Shown here piece after piece: positions 8,996 to 16,848 of a DNA stretch of 64,000 bases. A program made the position numbers and the translations under genes. How positions within the stretch are numbered: position 1 is the stretch's first letter; each line of letters opens with the position of its first letter. The notes beneath the pieces were generated by a model, which saw only the letters and a program-made list of their open reading frames with translations, searched no databases and had not been told where the DNA came from. Where the stretch lies: contig OY763414.1 of the NCBI GenBank assembly GCA_963667435.1, forward strand, positions 2,790,001-2,854,000, in the 5' to 3' direction. This DNA comes from Marispirochaeta sp963667435 (GTDB lineage: Bacteria > Spirochaetota > Spirochaetia > JC444 > Marispirochaetaceae).

Positions 8996-10519
8996 ATGCG
9001 TGTGAATGATGAAGCGCTGAGAATAGTTACATCCAGAAATCTAACCACACGACAGAAAATTACCCAGCTTGCCGCAGTGGGGGAGTGTACAATTTTTCCC
9101 ATGAGTATCCCGGAACGGTTCCGGTATTACGCGGAGCAGGGTGCTCTGTGCGATATGAATGAAGGCAATGCACCCTACAGGCCTCGTTATGTACTCCCTG
9201 ACTATCAGAAGTTTCTGAACCAGGGGAGTGAATTTCTGCACCTTTCGCCTCCCGGGGATTTAGATGAGGCGTTGAACGCCTTAAGCATTATTTATCATCA
9301 TGTGCCCTCTATTACCGGAATGCCGGTATATGTGGGTGCTCTGGATACTCTGATTGATCCTTTTCTTGAAGGGGTTGATGATACGGAAGCGAGAAAAAAA
9401 ATCGGGCTGTTTCTAAACTTTATCGACAGGACTATTCCCAGCGGATACTGTCATGCAAATATCGGACCCTGGGATACCAGGGCGGGAAGGATAATTCTTT
9501 CCCTGCTGCCTGAACTGAAAAATGCAGTACCGAACTTTACCATGAAGTATGATTCGGCTGCTACTCCGGAAGATTTCGTCGAGGCTGCAATGCATTCCGC
9601 CATGGTCTGCGCGGGGCCTGCTGTATGTAATCATGATATTCACCGGGAGACTTATCCCGGTGAGTACGGGGTTGTCAGCTGTTATAATATTCTCCCCGAA
9701 TCCGGCGGGGCTTACTGCCTCTCCCGGATTGTACTCCCCCGGCTTGCTGATATGGCAGATAACCATGAGCATTTTTTATCAACCCTCCTTCCGGATGCCC
9801 TGAATGCCCTGGGTGAATATATGAATGAGCGCATCCGCTTTTTTGTGGAGGAGTCCGGCTTTTTTGAGAGCTCCTTCCTTGTTCAGGAAGGATTGATAAG
9901 CCCTGACCGCTTTGTCGGCATGTTCGGTCTTGCAGGGCTTGCCGACTGTGTAAACACGCTGATGGGCTGCGAGTCCGGATATGGCCGAGATAATGAGGCG
10001 GATAATCTGGCAGAGACCATTCTCTCCGAGATTGCGGTGTTTGCCGGCAATTTTGAAGCCCCCTATTCACCTATATCCGGAGGGCATCATATGCTTCATG
10101 CTCAGGCCGGACTTGCAACGGACGAAGGAGTTTCCCCGGGAATACGGATTCGGGTAGGGGATGAACCGGATTCTCTATTTACCCATTTGCGGCACAGTGC
10201 CAGGATGCACAAGTATATTCCCACAGGCTGTTCCGATATTTTTCCGGTGGAGAGTACGGCAGATAAAAATCCGGCAGCTCTGGTGGACCTGATTAAAGGC
10301 GCGTTTTCTCTGGGTGACAAATATCTCAGTTTTTACGCTTCCGACGGCGATCTTGTGCGTATTACCGGTTATCTGGCAAAGCGCAGCGAAATCGGTCGTT
10401 ATGAGGATGGCGGAGCTGTTCTGCACGATACGATTGCAGGAGCATCGCTGAACTACAGAAACAACCGGGTTGGCCATCGCAAAGTACGTACACAGAATGA
10501 TCTCAGCCCCGGTAAATAA
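8996..10519 (+). CDS. yjjI: YjjI-family glycyl radical enzyme
   Basis: A 507-residue protein matching the small YjjI branch of glycyl radical enzymes, whose reaction is unknown. Visible hallmarks are a Cys-containing loop VVSCYNILPESGG (C229, candidate thiyl radical) and a C-terminal segment NNRVGHRKVRTQ with G493 as candidate radical glycine. It should be oxygen-sensitive. The start ATG has a strong GGAGG eight to four bases upstream. The next gene encodes its radical SAM activase and overlaps by 23 bases. In E. coli, yjjI-yjjW lies beside the deo (deoxynucleoside catabolism) genes, which agrees with the nucleobase theme here. The esterase and LarA-like genes follow in the same operon, with the proposed operator upstream. 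Confidence 0.85.
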   Translation: MRVNDEALRIVTSRNLTTRQKITQLAAVGECTIFPMSIPERFRYYAEQGALCDMNEGNAPYRPRYVLPDYQKFLNQGSEFLHLSPPGDLDEALNALSIIYHHVPSITGMPVYVGALDTLIDPFLEGVDDTEARKKIGLFLNFIDRTIPSGYCHANIGPWDTRAGRIILSLLPELKNAVPNFTMKYDSAATPEDFVEAAMHSAMVCAGPAVCNHDIHRETYPGEYGVVSCYNILPESGGAYCLSRIVLPRLADMADNHEHFLSTLLPDALNALGEYMNERIRFFVEESGFFESSFLVQEGLISPDRFVGMFGLAGLADCVNTLMGCESGYGRDNEADNLAETILSEIAVFAGNFEAPYSPISGGHHMLHAQAGLATDEGVSPGIRIRVGDEPDSLFTHLRHSARMHKYIPTGCSDIFPVESTADKNPAALVDLIKGAFSLGDKYLSFYASDGDLVRITGYLAKRSEIGRYEDGGAVLHDTIAGASLNYRNNRVGHRKVRTQNDLSPGK

Positions 10520-11333
10520 GATAATTCCCTTCAGTCTTGTTGACGGACCCGGCAGTCGTACGGCGATTTTCCTGCAGGGCTGCAATCTTATGTGTTCATA
10601 CTGCCACAATCCCGAAACACGCAGAATTTGCAACAGCTGCGGGAATTGTGTTGACCACTGTCCTGCGGGAGCTCTGGAAATGAGGGACGGAGAGCTTGTA
10701 TGGCATGATGATCGCTGTACAGGTTGTGACTGCTGTATAAATATCTGCCATAATTCCGCATCCCCGAAGGTCAGGCGTATGGATGTCGGTGAGGTATTGT
10801 CTCTTGTTAAAAATAATACTCCCTTTATTCGGGGAATCACTGTTTCGGGCGGGGAATGCAGCCTTTATCCCGAATTTCTTGCTGAACTGTTTACAGGTGC
10901 CAGACAACTTGGACTGGAAACTCTTATGGACAGTAACGGGACAGTGGATTTTACCTTGTATCCCCACCTTATTGAAAATCTCTGTGACGGGGTTATGCTG
11001 GATGTTAAGAGCTGGGACAGGGATCTCTTTTTTACCCTCACCGGGGGAAGCAACACCGTGGTGCGGAGGAATCTGCGCTATCTTGCAGATATCAGACGCC
11101 TTACCGAGATCCGTATTGTCTGTATCCGGGAGCTGACAGACCCTGAGCGGATAATAATGGAGATCAGTTCTCTTATACCTGACAGGGTGCAGGAGCAGCG
11201 TTTAAAACTTATCCAGTACAGGCCTCACGGGGTTAAGGATCTGCGTAACGCCCGGGGATATTCAATGTCCCAGCTTGAGATTCTTGCTGTTCAGGCAGCA
11301 GAGCTGGGATTTGGTGAAGTTAGTATTCAGTAG
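10497..11333 (+). CDS. yjjW: YjjW-family glycyl radical enzyme activase (radical SAM)
   Basis: Installs the glycyl radical on the YjjI-type enzyme using S-adenosylmethionine and a [4Fe-4S] cluster. The radical SAM motif reads CNLMCSYC near residues 29-36. Between it and the barrel lies a ferredoxin-like insert with two CxxC-rich groups (CNSCGNCVDHC and CTGCDCCINIC), as in other activases. TVSGGECSLYP is the SAM-binding GGE motif. The start ATG at 10497 is preferred over one 27 bases upstream because its product begins with the usual activase N-terminus (NKIIPFSLVDGPGSR). It overlaps the end of yjjI, implying translational coupling. Confidence 0.88.
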   Translation: MISAPVNKIIPFSLVDGPGSRTAIFLQGCNLMCSYCHNPETRRICNSCGNCVDHCPAGALEMRDGELVWHDDRCTGCDCCINICHNSASPKVRRMDVGEVLSLVKNNTPFIRGITVSGGECSLYPEFLAELFTGARQLGLETLMDSNGTVDFTLYPHLIENLCDGVMLDVKSWDRDLFFTLTGGSNTVVRRNLRYLADIRRLTEIRIVCIRELTDPERIIMEISSLIPDRVQEQRLKLIQYRPHGVKDLRNARGYSMSQLEILAVQAAELGFGEVSIQ

Positions 11334-11346
11334 AGGAGTTTTTTCA

Positions 11347-12165
11347 GTGATTCATTGTCAGGCTAATTTCTTTTCAAAAATTCTCATGAACCATGTAGAT
11401 GTGGATGTGTTGATTCCTTCAATGCCGGATAATGATATCCTTTTCAATGAGCTGGGGACCGTCTACCCCCGGGGATGTGAACATCCGGTACTGTATCTGC
11501 TGCATGGTGCCCTGGAGGACCACTCCAGCTGGCTGCGCCAGACCTGTGTGGAGCGCTATGCTGAGAATGCCGGAATTGCTGTCGTTATGGCATCTGCTCA
11601 GAACGGTTTTTATGCCAATGCCTGTCAGGGGCATGCCTATTTTGATTTTTTTACCAGAGAGCTGCCAGACTTTATCTCTTATACCTTTCCTGTTTCGCGC
11701 CGCAGGGAAGACACCTTTGTTGCCGGGGCTTCCATGGGAGGCTATGGTGCGGCAAAACTGGCTCTCAGCTGTCCGGAATTATACTCGTCCTTCGGCTGTT
11801 TTTCCGGTGCCGTTGATCCGGAGAAGTTAGAGGCGAAGATGGTCAGTCAGGGTTACGATATCTTTCGCTACGATTTAATTTTCGGTGGTGCGTCCAAGGT
11901 AACCGGCAGCAGTGACGACCTCAAGGTCCTGGCCGCATCCCTTGCAGATTCCGGTATGAAGCCCGATGCCTTTGTCAGCTGCGGGCTGGAAGAGGTGAAC
12001 AATTATGAGATGGTGTGTGAGTTTCGGGATGTCCTGGTTCAGTCGGGGTTTCAGGTACGCTTTACCGATGGTCACGGCGAACATGACTGGGACTACTGGG
12101 AACGCTGTATTGCCTTGTATATTGAGCATCTGGCCCATCTGATAGATCAGGAGAAGGCAAAATGA
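11347..12165 (+). CDS. alpha/beta hydrolase, putative esterase (esterase D/FrsA-like family)
   Basis: A cytoplasmic hydrolase of 272 residues. The oxyanion region LLHGALEDHSSW and nucleophile elbow GASMGGYG (Ser nucleophile) are typical of the esterase family PF00756, which includes S-formylglutathione hydrolase. A catalytic His is likely in DGHGEHDW near the C-terminus. The GTG at 11347 is chosen because AGGAG lies eight bases upstream, directly after the YjjW stop; an earlier ATG exists but lies inside yjjW. It overlaps the LarA-like gene by ATGA. Its co-transcription with YjjI suggests it hydrolyses an ester or thioester made in that pathway; the substrate is unknown. Confidence 0.75.
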   Translation: MIHCQANFFSKILMNHVDVDVLIPSMPDNDILFNELGTVYPRGCEHPVLYLLHGALEDHSSWLRQTCVERYAENAGIAVVMASAQNGFYANACQGHAYFDFFTRELPDFISYTFPVSRRREDTFVAGASMGGYGAAKLALSCPELYSSFGCFSGAVDPEKLEAKMVSQGYDIFRYDLIFGGASKVTGSSDDLKVLAASLADSGMKPDAFVSCGLEEVNNYEMVCEFRDVLVQSGFQVRFTDGHGEHDWDYWERCIALYIEHLAHLIDQEKAK

Positions 12166-13448
12166 AAACAGTTTCCATCCCCTGGCTTGAGGGAAACCGG
12201 TCTGTTGAAATCGCTGAAGAGCATATCAGGTTCATTGCGACCCCAAATAATCCTGCTGCAGCACCTGATCCTGATGCAGAAATTCTCTACGCCCTTACTA
12301 ATCCTGTGGGCTCCGCGGGGCTTCAGGCTCTGATCGGGGAATCTGAGGGGAAGAGAGTTGCTGTTGTTATTGACGACAATACCAGGGTGACACCGGTGGA
12401 GCGGGTGCTTACGGTACTGATAAGGAAACTTAAAGAACTGGGGGTCGGTTACGATCAGGTTGTGGTTATCCTCGCTCTGGGCAGCCACCGCTACATGACC
12501 CCGGAGGAGATCCGCAGGCGGGTGGGCGACTGGTGTTATGAACGGGTATCTGTTATCAATCATGAATATAAGGATCCTGCAGAGCTTGTGGATCTGGGAA
12601 CAACCTCACAGGGGACGCCGGTGATTATAAACCGGGTGTTTTATGAGAGTGATATACGGCTCTGTATAGGAAATATTATTCCCCAGTTCATTGCCGGTTG
12701 GTCCGGCGGGGCGAAGATTATTCAGCCTGGTATTTCCGGTGCGGATACCACCGCCCGGGTGCATCTGAACGGATCTCTTACATGGCCGGAACGGTTGGGA
12801 AATCCCGAAAATGACATCCGCCATGATATGGAAGAGATTGCAGAACGCGCTGGGCTTCAGTTTATAATCAATACTGTTCTGAATCTAAATGAGCAGATCT
12901 ACAAGGTAGTTGCAGGTGATATTATTGCCGCCCACAGAAAAGGGGTGGAATATGCAAAGGAAATTTACCAGCTTATTATCCCGGAGCAGGCGGATATTGT
13001 TATTGCCGGTTCTTACCCCGCCAACAAGGACATGTGGCAGGCCGACAAGGGGCTTGCCGCAGCGGTGCTTACGGTTAAACCCGGCAGAACCGTAATCTGG
13101 GCTGCTCCCTGTATTGAGGGAGTAAGTCCGGAGCATCCGATACTGCTTCGGCTGAAGGATACTCCGCCCCGACGGGTGTATGAAATGTGTGAAAACGGTG
13201 AGATTGATGATGTGGTGGGAGCCACCGCTCATATTATGATCGGCGTTATGCGCGAGATGGCTAATGTTATACTGGTAAGCGACGGAGTTTCCCGGGAAGA
13301 GTCTGAATCCATGGGCATTGCCTGGGCTCCGGATCTGAAAACGGCACTATCAGATGCCCGGGAGCGGGAAGGTCTGGATGCTTCAATCGGGATTATTACT
13401 CATGGTGCAGATCTGGCACCCCTTGTGGAGAAATCTACTGTAAGCTGA
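12162..13448 (+). CDS. LarA-family (nickel-pincer lactate racemase-like) protein
   Basis: A 428-residue member of the LarA superfamily (DUF2088). Motifs match: DDNTRVTP near residue 70, LGSHRYMT with H109 (equivalent to catalytic H108 of Lactobacillus LarA), and AGWSGGAK with K185 (equivalent to K184 that carries the nickel-pincer cofactor). However, the position of the second catalytic base, H174, is Q175 here. Lactate racemisation by the known two-histidine mechanism is therefore unlikely, and it may act on another 2-hydroxy acid or catalyse a different reaction. No LarB, LarC or LarE cofactor genes are in the window. It is the last gene of the YjjI operon. Confidence 0.8.
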   Translation: MKTVSIPWLEGNRSVEIAEEHIRFIATPNNPAAAPDPDAEILYALTNPVGSAGLQALIGESEGKRVAVVIDDNTRVTPVERVLTVLIRKLKELGVGYDQVVVILALGSHRYMTPEEIRRRVGDWCYERVSVINHEYKDPAELVDLGTTSQGTPVIINRVFYESDIRLCIGNIIPQFIAGWSGGAKIIQPGISGADTTARVHLNGSLTWPERLGNPENDIRHDMEEIAERAGLQFIINTVLNLNEQIYKVVAGDIIAAHRKGVEYAKEIYQLIIPEQADIVIAGSYPANKDMWQADKGLAAAVLTVKPGRTVIWAAPCIEGVSPEHPILLRLKDTPPRRVYEMCENGEIDDVVGATAHIMIGVMREMANVILVSDGVSREESESMGIAWAPDLKTALSDAREREGLDASIGIITHGADLAPLVEKSTVS

Positions 13449-13506
13449 GTCCGGTTATGATTATCCCAAAAAGTTATAAAAAAAATTGTAATACAAATAA
13501 TCTCTC

Positions 13507-13524
13507 AAGGGTCATTTGTCCTTT
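13507..13524 (+). promoter_or_regulatory. candidate Crp/Fnr-type operator upstream of the desulfidase-PreA operon
   Basis: AAGGGTCA, spacer TT, TGTCCTTT: a perfect promoter-proximal half and 6 of 8 matches in the distal half. A TACTAT -10 box starts at 13545, 20 bases after the site. The 154-base gap 13449-13602 contains nothing else recognised. Confidence 0.7.
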
Positions 13525-13617
13525 TTATTAAAAAACTAACTGTCTACTATTTCCTCAGAATCCGGTTGTGCTGCTGTTTCAGAGAAGCCGGCACTAAAAG
13601 AGATGAGGTTTGCAGGT

Positions 13618-14193
13618 ATGTCTTTACATAAAGAAGATGCAAGAAGCGGCAAGGTTGTGTTTGTTGCCAACTGTCTGCTGAACGCCAGCAACAAGGTCCT
13701 GGAACAGGCCCGCTATAAGGGGATGTTCTCCGAGGTGGTTGCTTCCCTGGATAAGCTTGGCCTCGGGGTAATCCAGATGCCCTGTCCCGAAACCCTCTAT
13801 CTGGGCAATCAACGCTGGTGGACCAGCAGGAATCTTTATGACAATCCGGGATACCGCAAATTGTGTCGCAAGATTGCCGACCAGATGGCGGACTATCTGG
13901 AGAGCTATCGCAACATTGGCTATCAGGTTCCGGCGATCCTTACCTGTGATGGATCTCCCTCCTGTGGAATTACCTGTTCCAGTTACTGTGAAGACTGGGG
14001 AGGAAGACCCAAAGAGATCCCCCGGGTGCTTGTGGATAAACCCGGTATTTTTATTGAAGAACTGAAAAAAGTAGTCAGTGCCCGGGGGCTTGAGTGTCCC
14101 TATATCTATGGTCTGAAGATGGACGACCATGGAGAATCAAACGAACAGATCATCAGGGATTTTGAGGACTTTCTGCAGAAAGAACTGAACTGA
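13618..14193 (+). CDS. TudS-related putative desulfidase (DUF523-like)
   Basis: A 191-residue cytoplasmic protein with three well-spaced cysteine sites, VANCLLN, MPCPETL and GSPSCGI, matching the DUF523/TudS pattern in which three Cys bind a [4Fe-4S] cluster that removes sulfur from thiouracil. It is a diverged relative; I recall a family named after C. difficile CD3072, described as TudS-related, though I could not check this. The ATG at 13618 has GAGG nine bases upstream; another in-frame ATG is at 13603. Being first in an operon with PreA, a cyclic amidohydrolase and a carbamoylase suggests it converts a thiopyrimidine to the oxo form before reduction. Other thio-compounds remain possible. 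Confidence 0.7.
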   Translation: MSLHKEDARSGKVVFVANCLLNASNKVLEQARYKGMFSEVVASLDKLGLGVIQMPCPETLYLGNQRWWTSRNLYDNPGYRKLCRKIADQMADYLESYRNIGYQVPAILTCDGSPSCGITCSSYCEDWGGRPKEIPRVLVDKPGIFIEELKKVVSARGLECPYIYGLKMDDHGESNEQIIRDFEDFLQKELN

Positions 14194-14224
14194 AATCCTG
14201 ATTTTAATGAACATGGGAAATAGA

Positions 14225-15424
14225 ATGAGCAACTTACTTAAGACAAACTTTGCAGGTGTAGAATTACCAAACCCCTTCATGCTGGCATCAGCACCTCCGG
14301 CAACCAATCCGGAGATTATAGCCCGCAGTTTTGAGCGAGGCTGGGGCGGGGCGATTATAAAAACAGTACAGTATACTCCCCGATGGACAAAGATAAATGT
14401 TACTCCCCGAATCCGTGCGGTAAAAGACAAAGGAAAGATCCTCGGGTTCACCAACTTTGAAATCGGCAGTCCCAAGACCCTGGATAAGTGGGCCGAAGGA
14501 ATACTCTGGCTTAAGGAACGTTTCCCGGAGCATGCGGTTTTTGGCAGTCTTATGCATACGGATGTTCTGAACGAACATGAATGGCGGGAGGTAACCCGCA
14601 TCTTTGATCAGGCCGGGGTAGACGGATTCGAGCTCAATCTCTCCTGTTCTCATGGTCAGGCTGAAAGCGGCAATGGTGCGGCTTTGGGTGCAGATGCTGA
14701 AAAGATAAAAATGGTAACCAGCTGGGTTCGGGAAGAGACAAAGAAGTCGGTTATGCCGAAGCTCACCGCACTGACATTTGATGTTCCCGGAAAAGGACTG
14801 GCGGCAAAAGACGCGGGTGCCGATGCACTTGCCGCCATCAACACTCTAAGTTCCCTTCCCGGAATTGATATCGATACCTTTGCCCCATACAGCACGGTGG
14901 ATGGTCAGAGTGCCTTCCAGGGCTTAAGCGGTCGGGCTATTCGTCCTATTGCTCTTCGCTGTGTGGCTCAGTTAGCTGAGGCAACGGGGCTGCCAATTTC
15001 CGCCACCGGCGGTGCCTACACCTGGAGAGATGCAGTTGAGTTCATCCTGGCCGGTGCTTCCACAATACAGGTCTGTTCTGCGGTTATGGAGTACGGCTAC
15101 GGGGTCATCGACAGCTTTAAAGAAGGTCTGGTGGACTACATGGAGACCAAGGGCTTCAAATCCATAGATGATTTCTGCGGCAAAGCTCTGCCCAATATTA
15201 CCAAACAGATAGAACTGAACCGGGACACCCGGCTTTCCGCCCGGGTGGACAGTAAGCGCTGTGTCGGCTGCGGCCGCTGTGTGGACAGCTGTGCCGACAA
15301 CGGTTACGGCGCAATCCGTATGGACGGCGGAAAAGCCGTGATCGATGCGGCAAAATGCGACGGCTGCGGGCTCTGCACTCAGATATGTCCTGCGTCCTGC
15401 ATAGCAATGGACAGCGTTAATTGA
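14225..15424 (+). CDS. preA: dihydropyrimidine dehydrogenase, PreA-type catalytic subunit
   Basis: A FMN barrel (about residues 1-310) followed by a two-cluster ferredoxin tail (CVGCGRCVDSC and CDGCGLCTQIC). It reduces uracil or thymine to the 5,6-dihydro form. Substrate and catalytic residues of mammalian dihydropyrimidine dehydrogenase are all recognisable: the Asn in TNFEIG, NLSCSHG with the catalytic Cys (C141 here), and INTLSS. The ATG at 14225 is preferred for a GGGAA five bases upstream; in-frame ATGs at 14207 and 14213 are alternatives. The NAD(P)H-oxidising partner PreT is not in the window, so electrons may come from ferredoxin or an unlinked subunit. It sits between the desulfidase and the cyclic amidohydrolase. 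Confidence 0.88.
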   Translation: MSNLLKTNFAGVELPNPFMLASAPPATNPEIIARSFERGWGGAIIKTVQYTPRWTKINVTPRIRAVKDKGKILGFTNFEIGSPKTLDKWAEGILWLKERFPEHAVFGSLMHTDVLNEHEWREVTRIFDQAGVDGFELNLSCSHGQAESGNGAALGADAEKIKMVTSWVREETKKSVMPKLTALTFDVPGKGLAAKDAGADALAAINTLSSLPGIDIDTFAPYSTVDGQSAFQGLSGRAIRPIALRCVAQLAEATGLPISATGGAYTWRDAVEFILAGASTIQVCSAVMEYGYGVIDSFKEGLVDYMETKGFKSIDDFCGKALPNITKQIELNRDTRLSARVDSKRCVGCGRCVDSCADNGYGAIRMDGGKAVIDAAKCDGCGLCTQICPASCIAMDSVN

Positions 15425-15432
15425 GGTAGATG

Positions 15433-16830
15433 ATGAGAAGCGGCAACGATCTGAATATTCTCAACGGAACTCTTATATTTCCTGAAGCCGAAAGAAAAGG
15501 AAGCATAGGGATTGCCGACGGCCTGATTACCCAGGTGGTGGAGAATCCGGAGGATCTGCTGCCTGCTTCCCGCATTATTGATGCTGAGGGCATGCTTATC
15601 TTTCCCGGACTTATCGATTCACACGTACATGTAAGGGCTGCCGGATTCAGTTACCGGGAAGATTTTTCCAGCGGCTCCCGGGCGGCAGCCGCCTCAGGGA
15701 TTACCACAATTATGGAAATGCCCGGAACAGATATTCCTGCAAATACGGCAGAACGCTTTCGATCCCGTCTTGAAGAGGTCCGCAGGGACGGTGGTGTAAG
15801 CTTCGCCATGTACGGTGCCGCCGGCGCCGATAACCTGGATGAAATATCCGGGATTGCGGCAGCCGGTGCCGTAGGGTTCAAGACATTTCAGATGGCTCCG
15901 GTATCTGGAAGAGAGACCGAGTTCTACGGTATGTGTGCCGAAACCTATGAAGATTTGACAGCCATCATGGAGCGAGTAGCCCCTACGGGACTCTCCCTGA
16001 CGGTTCACTGTGAGAGTCAGGAAATTATTAACAGCAGAACGGCAGAGATACGTGCCTCCGGCAGGAAGGATCTTGAAGCTTTCTGCACTTCCCGTCCGCC
16101 GGAATCAGAAACAGCTTCGGTGGAACTTGTAATTAAGGCGGCGGAGAAAACCGGCTGTAGAACCGTTATCGCCCATACAAGTACGCCAGAGGCAGTGGAG
16201 ATGGTGCACAAAGCGCGCCTCCGGAAAGTCCCGGTGTATGTGGAAAGCTGTGCCCAGTACCTGAGTTTTGATAAGGATCAGATGGCTCCCCATGGAGTCT
16301 TTGCCCGGATGAAGCCGCCTTTCAGGGACAGAGACCGGGTTGAAAAAATGGCAGCTTTGTATGGTGAAGGAAAAATAGACATTACCGGAAGCGATCATGC
16401 CCCTCACACACTGGAGGAGAAAATCAGGAACGGTGCGGACGATATCTGGAACACCACCGACGGCCTGGCCGGACTTGAGATGACCTTTCCTCTGCTTCTG
16501 AAGCTTGTAGAGCAGGGGAAGATTTCCTACCGCTCCATTGCTGCATCCGCCAGTCAGAATACGGCCGATTTTTTCAATCTTTCCTCCAAGGGGCGGATTG
16601 AGGCCGGCAGGGATGCAGATATTGTCTTAATTTCCCTGAAAGACAGAGAAGTATGTTTTGACCGTAAAAACCTTTTATGTAAATGCCGGGATATCTGCCG
16701 TATCTACGAAGGATTTTCCACGAAGCATACAATAAACACAGTTATCATCCACGGGAATGTTGCTCATTCCCATGGAAAAACAGAAGTCCCACGGGGCTCT
16801 GCAAAAATATTATTTCCGACTCATAAATGA
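15433..16830 (+). CDS. cyclic amidohydrolase (dihydropyrimidinase/hydantoinase/allantoinase family)
   Basis: Hydrolyses a cyclic amide, here most likely opening the dihydropyrimidine ring. The 465-residue protein has the full binuclear-zinc signature: DSHVHV, a carbamylated Lys in GFKTFQ, VHCES, IAHTSTP and the catalytic Asp in SDHAPH. The region HVHVRAAGFSYREDFSSG looks closer to allantoinase and dihydroorotase than to classic dihydropyrimidinase, so exact specificity is open; the PreA neighbour and downstream carbamoylase favour dihydrouracil or a hydantoin. ATGs are at 15430 and 15433; the second has better spacing from GAGG. It is separated from preA by only eight bases. Confidence 0.82.
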   Translation: MRSGNDLNILNGTLIFPEAERKGSIGIADGLITQVVENPEDLLPASRIIDAEGMLIFPGLIDSHVHVRAAGFSYREDFSSGSRAAAASGITTIMEMPGTDIPANTAERFRSRLEEVRRDGGVSFAMYGAAGADNLDEISGIAAAGAVGFKTFQMAPVSGRETEFYGMCAETYEDLTAIMERVAPTGLSLTVHCESQEIINSRTAEIRASGRKDLEAFCTSRPPESETASVELVIKAAEKTGCRTVIAHTSTPEAVEMVHKARLRKVPVYVESCAQYLSFDKDQMAPHGVFARMKPPFRDRDRVEKMAALYGEGKIDITGSDHAPHTLEEKIRNGADDIWNTTDGLAGLEMTFPLLLKLVEQGKISYRSIAASASQNTADFFNLSSKGRIEAGRDADIVLISLKDREVCFDRKNLLCKCRDICRIYEGFSTKHTINTVIIHGNVAHSHGKTEVPRGSAKILFPTHK

Positions 16831-16848
16831 GCGGAGGAGGATATGAAT

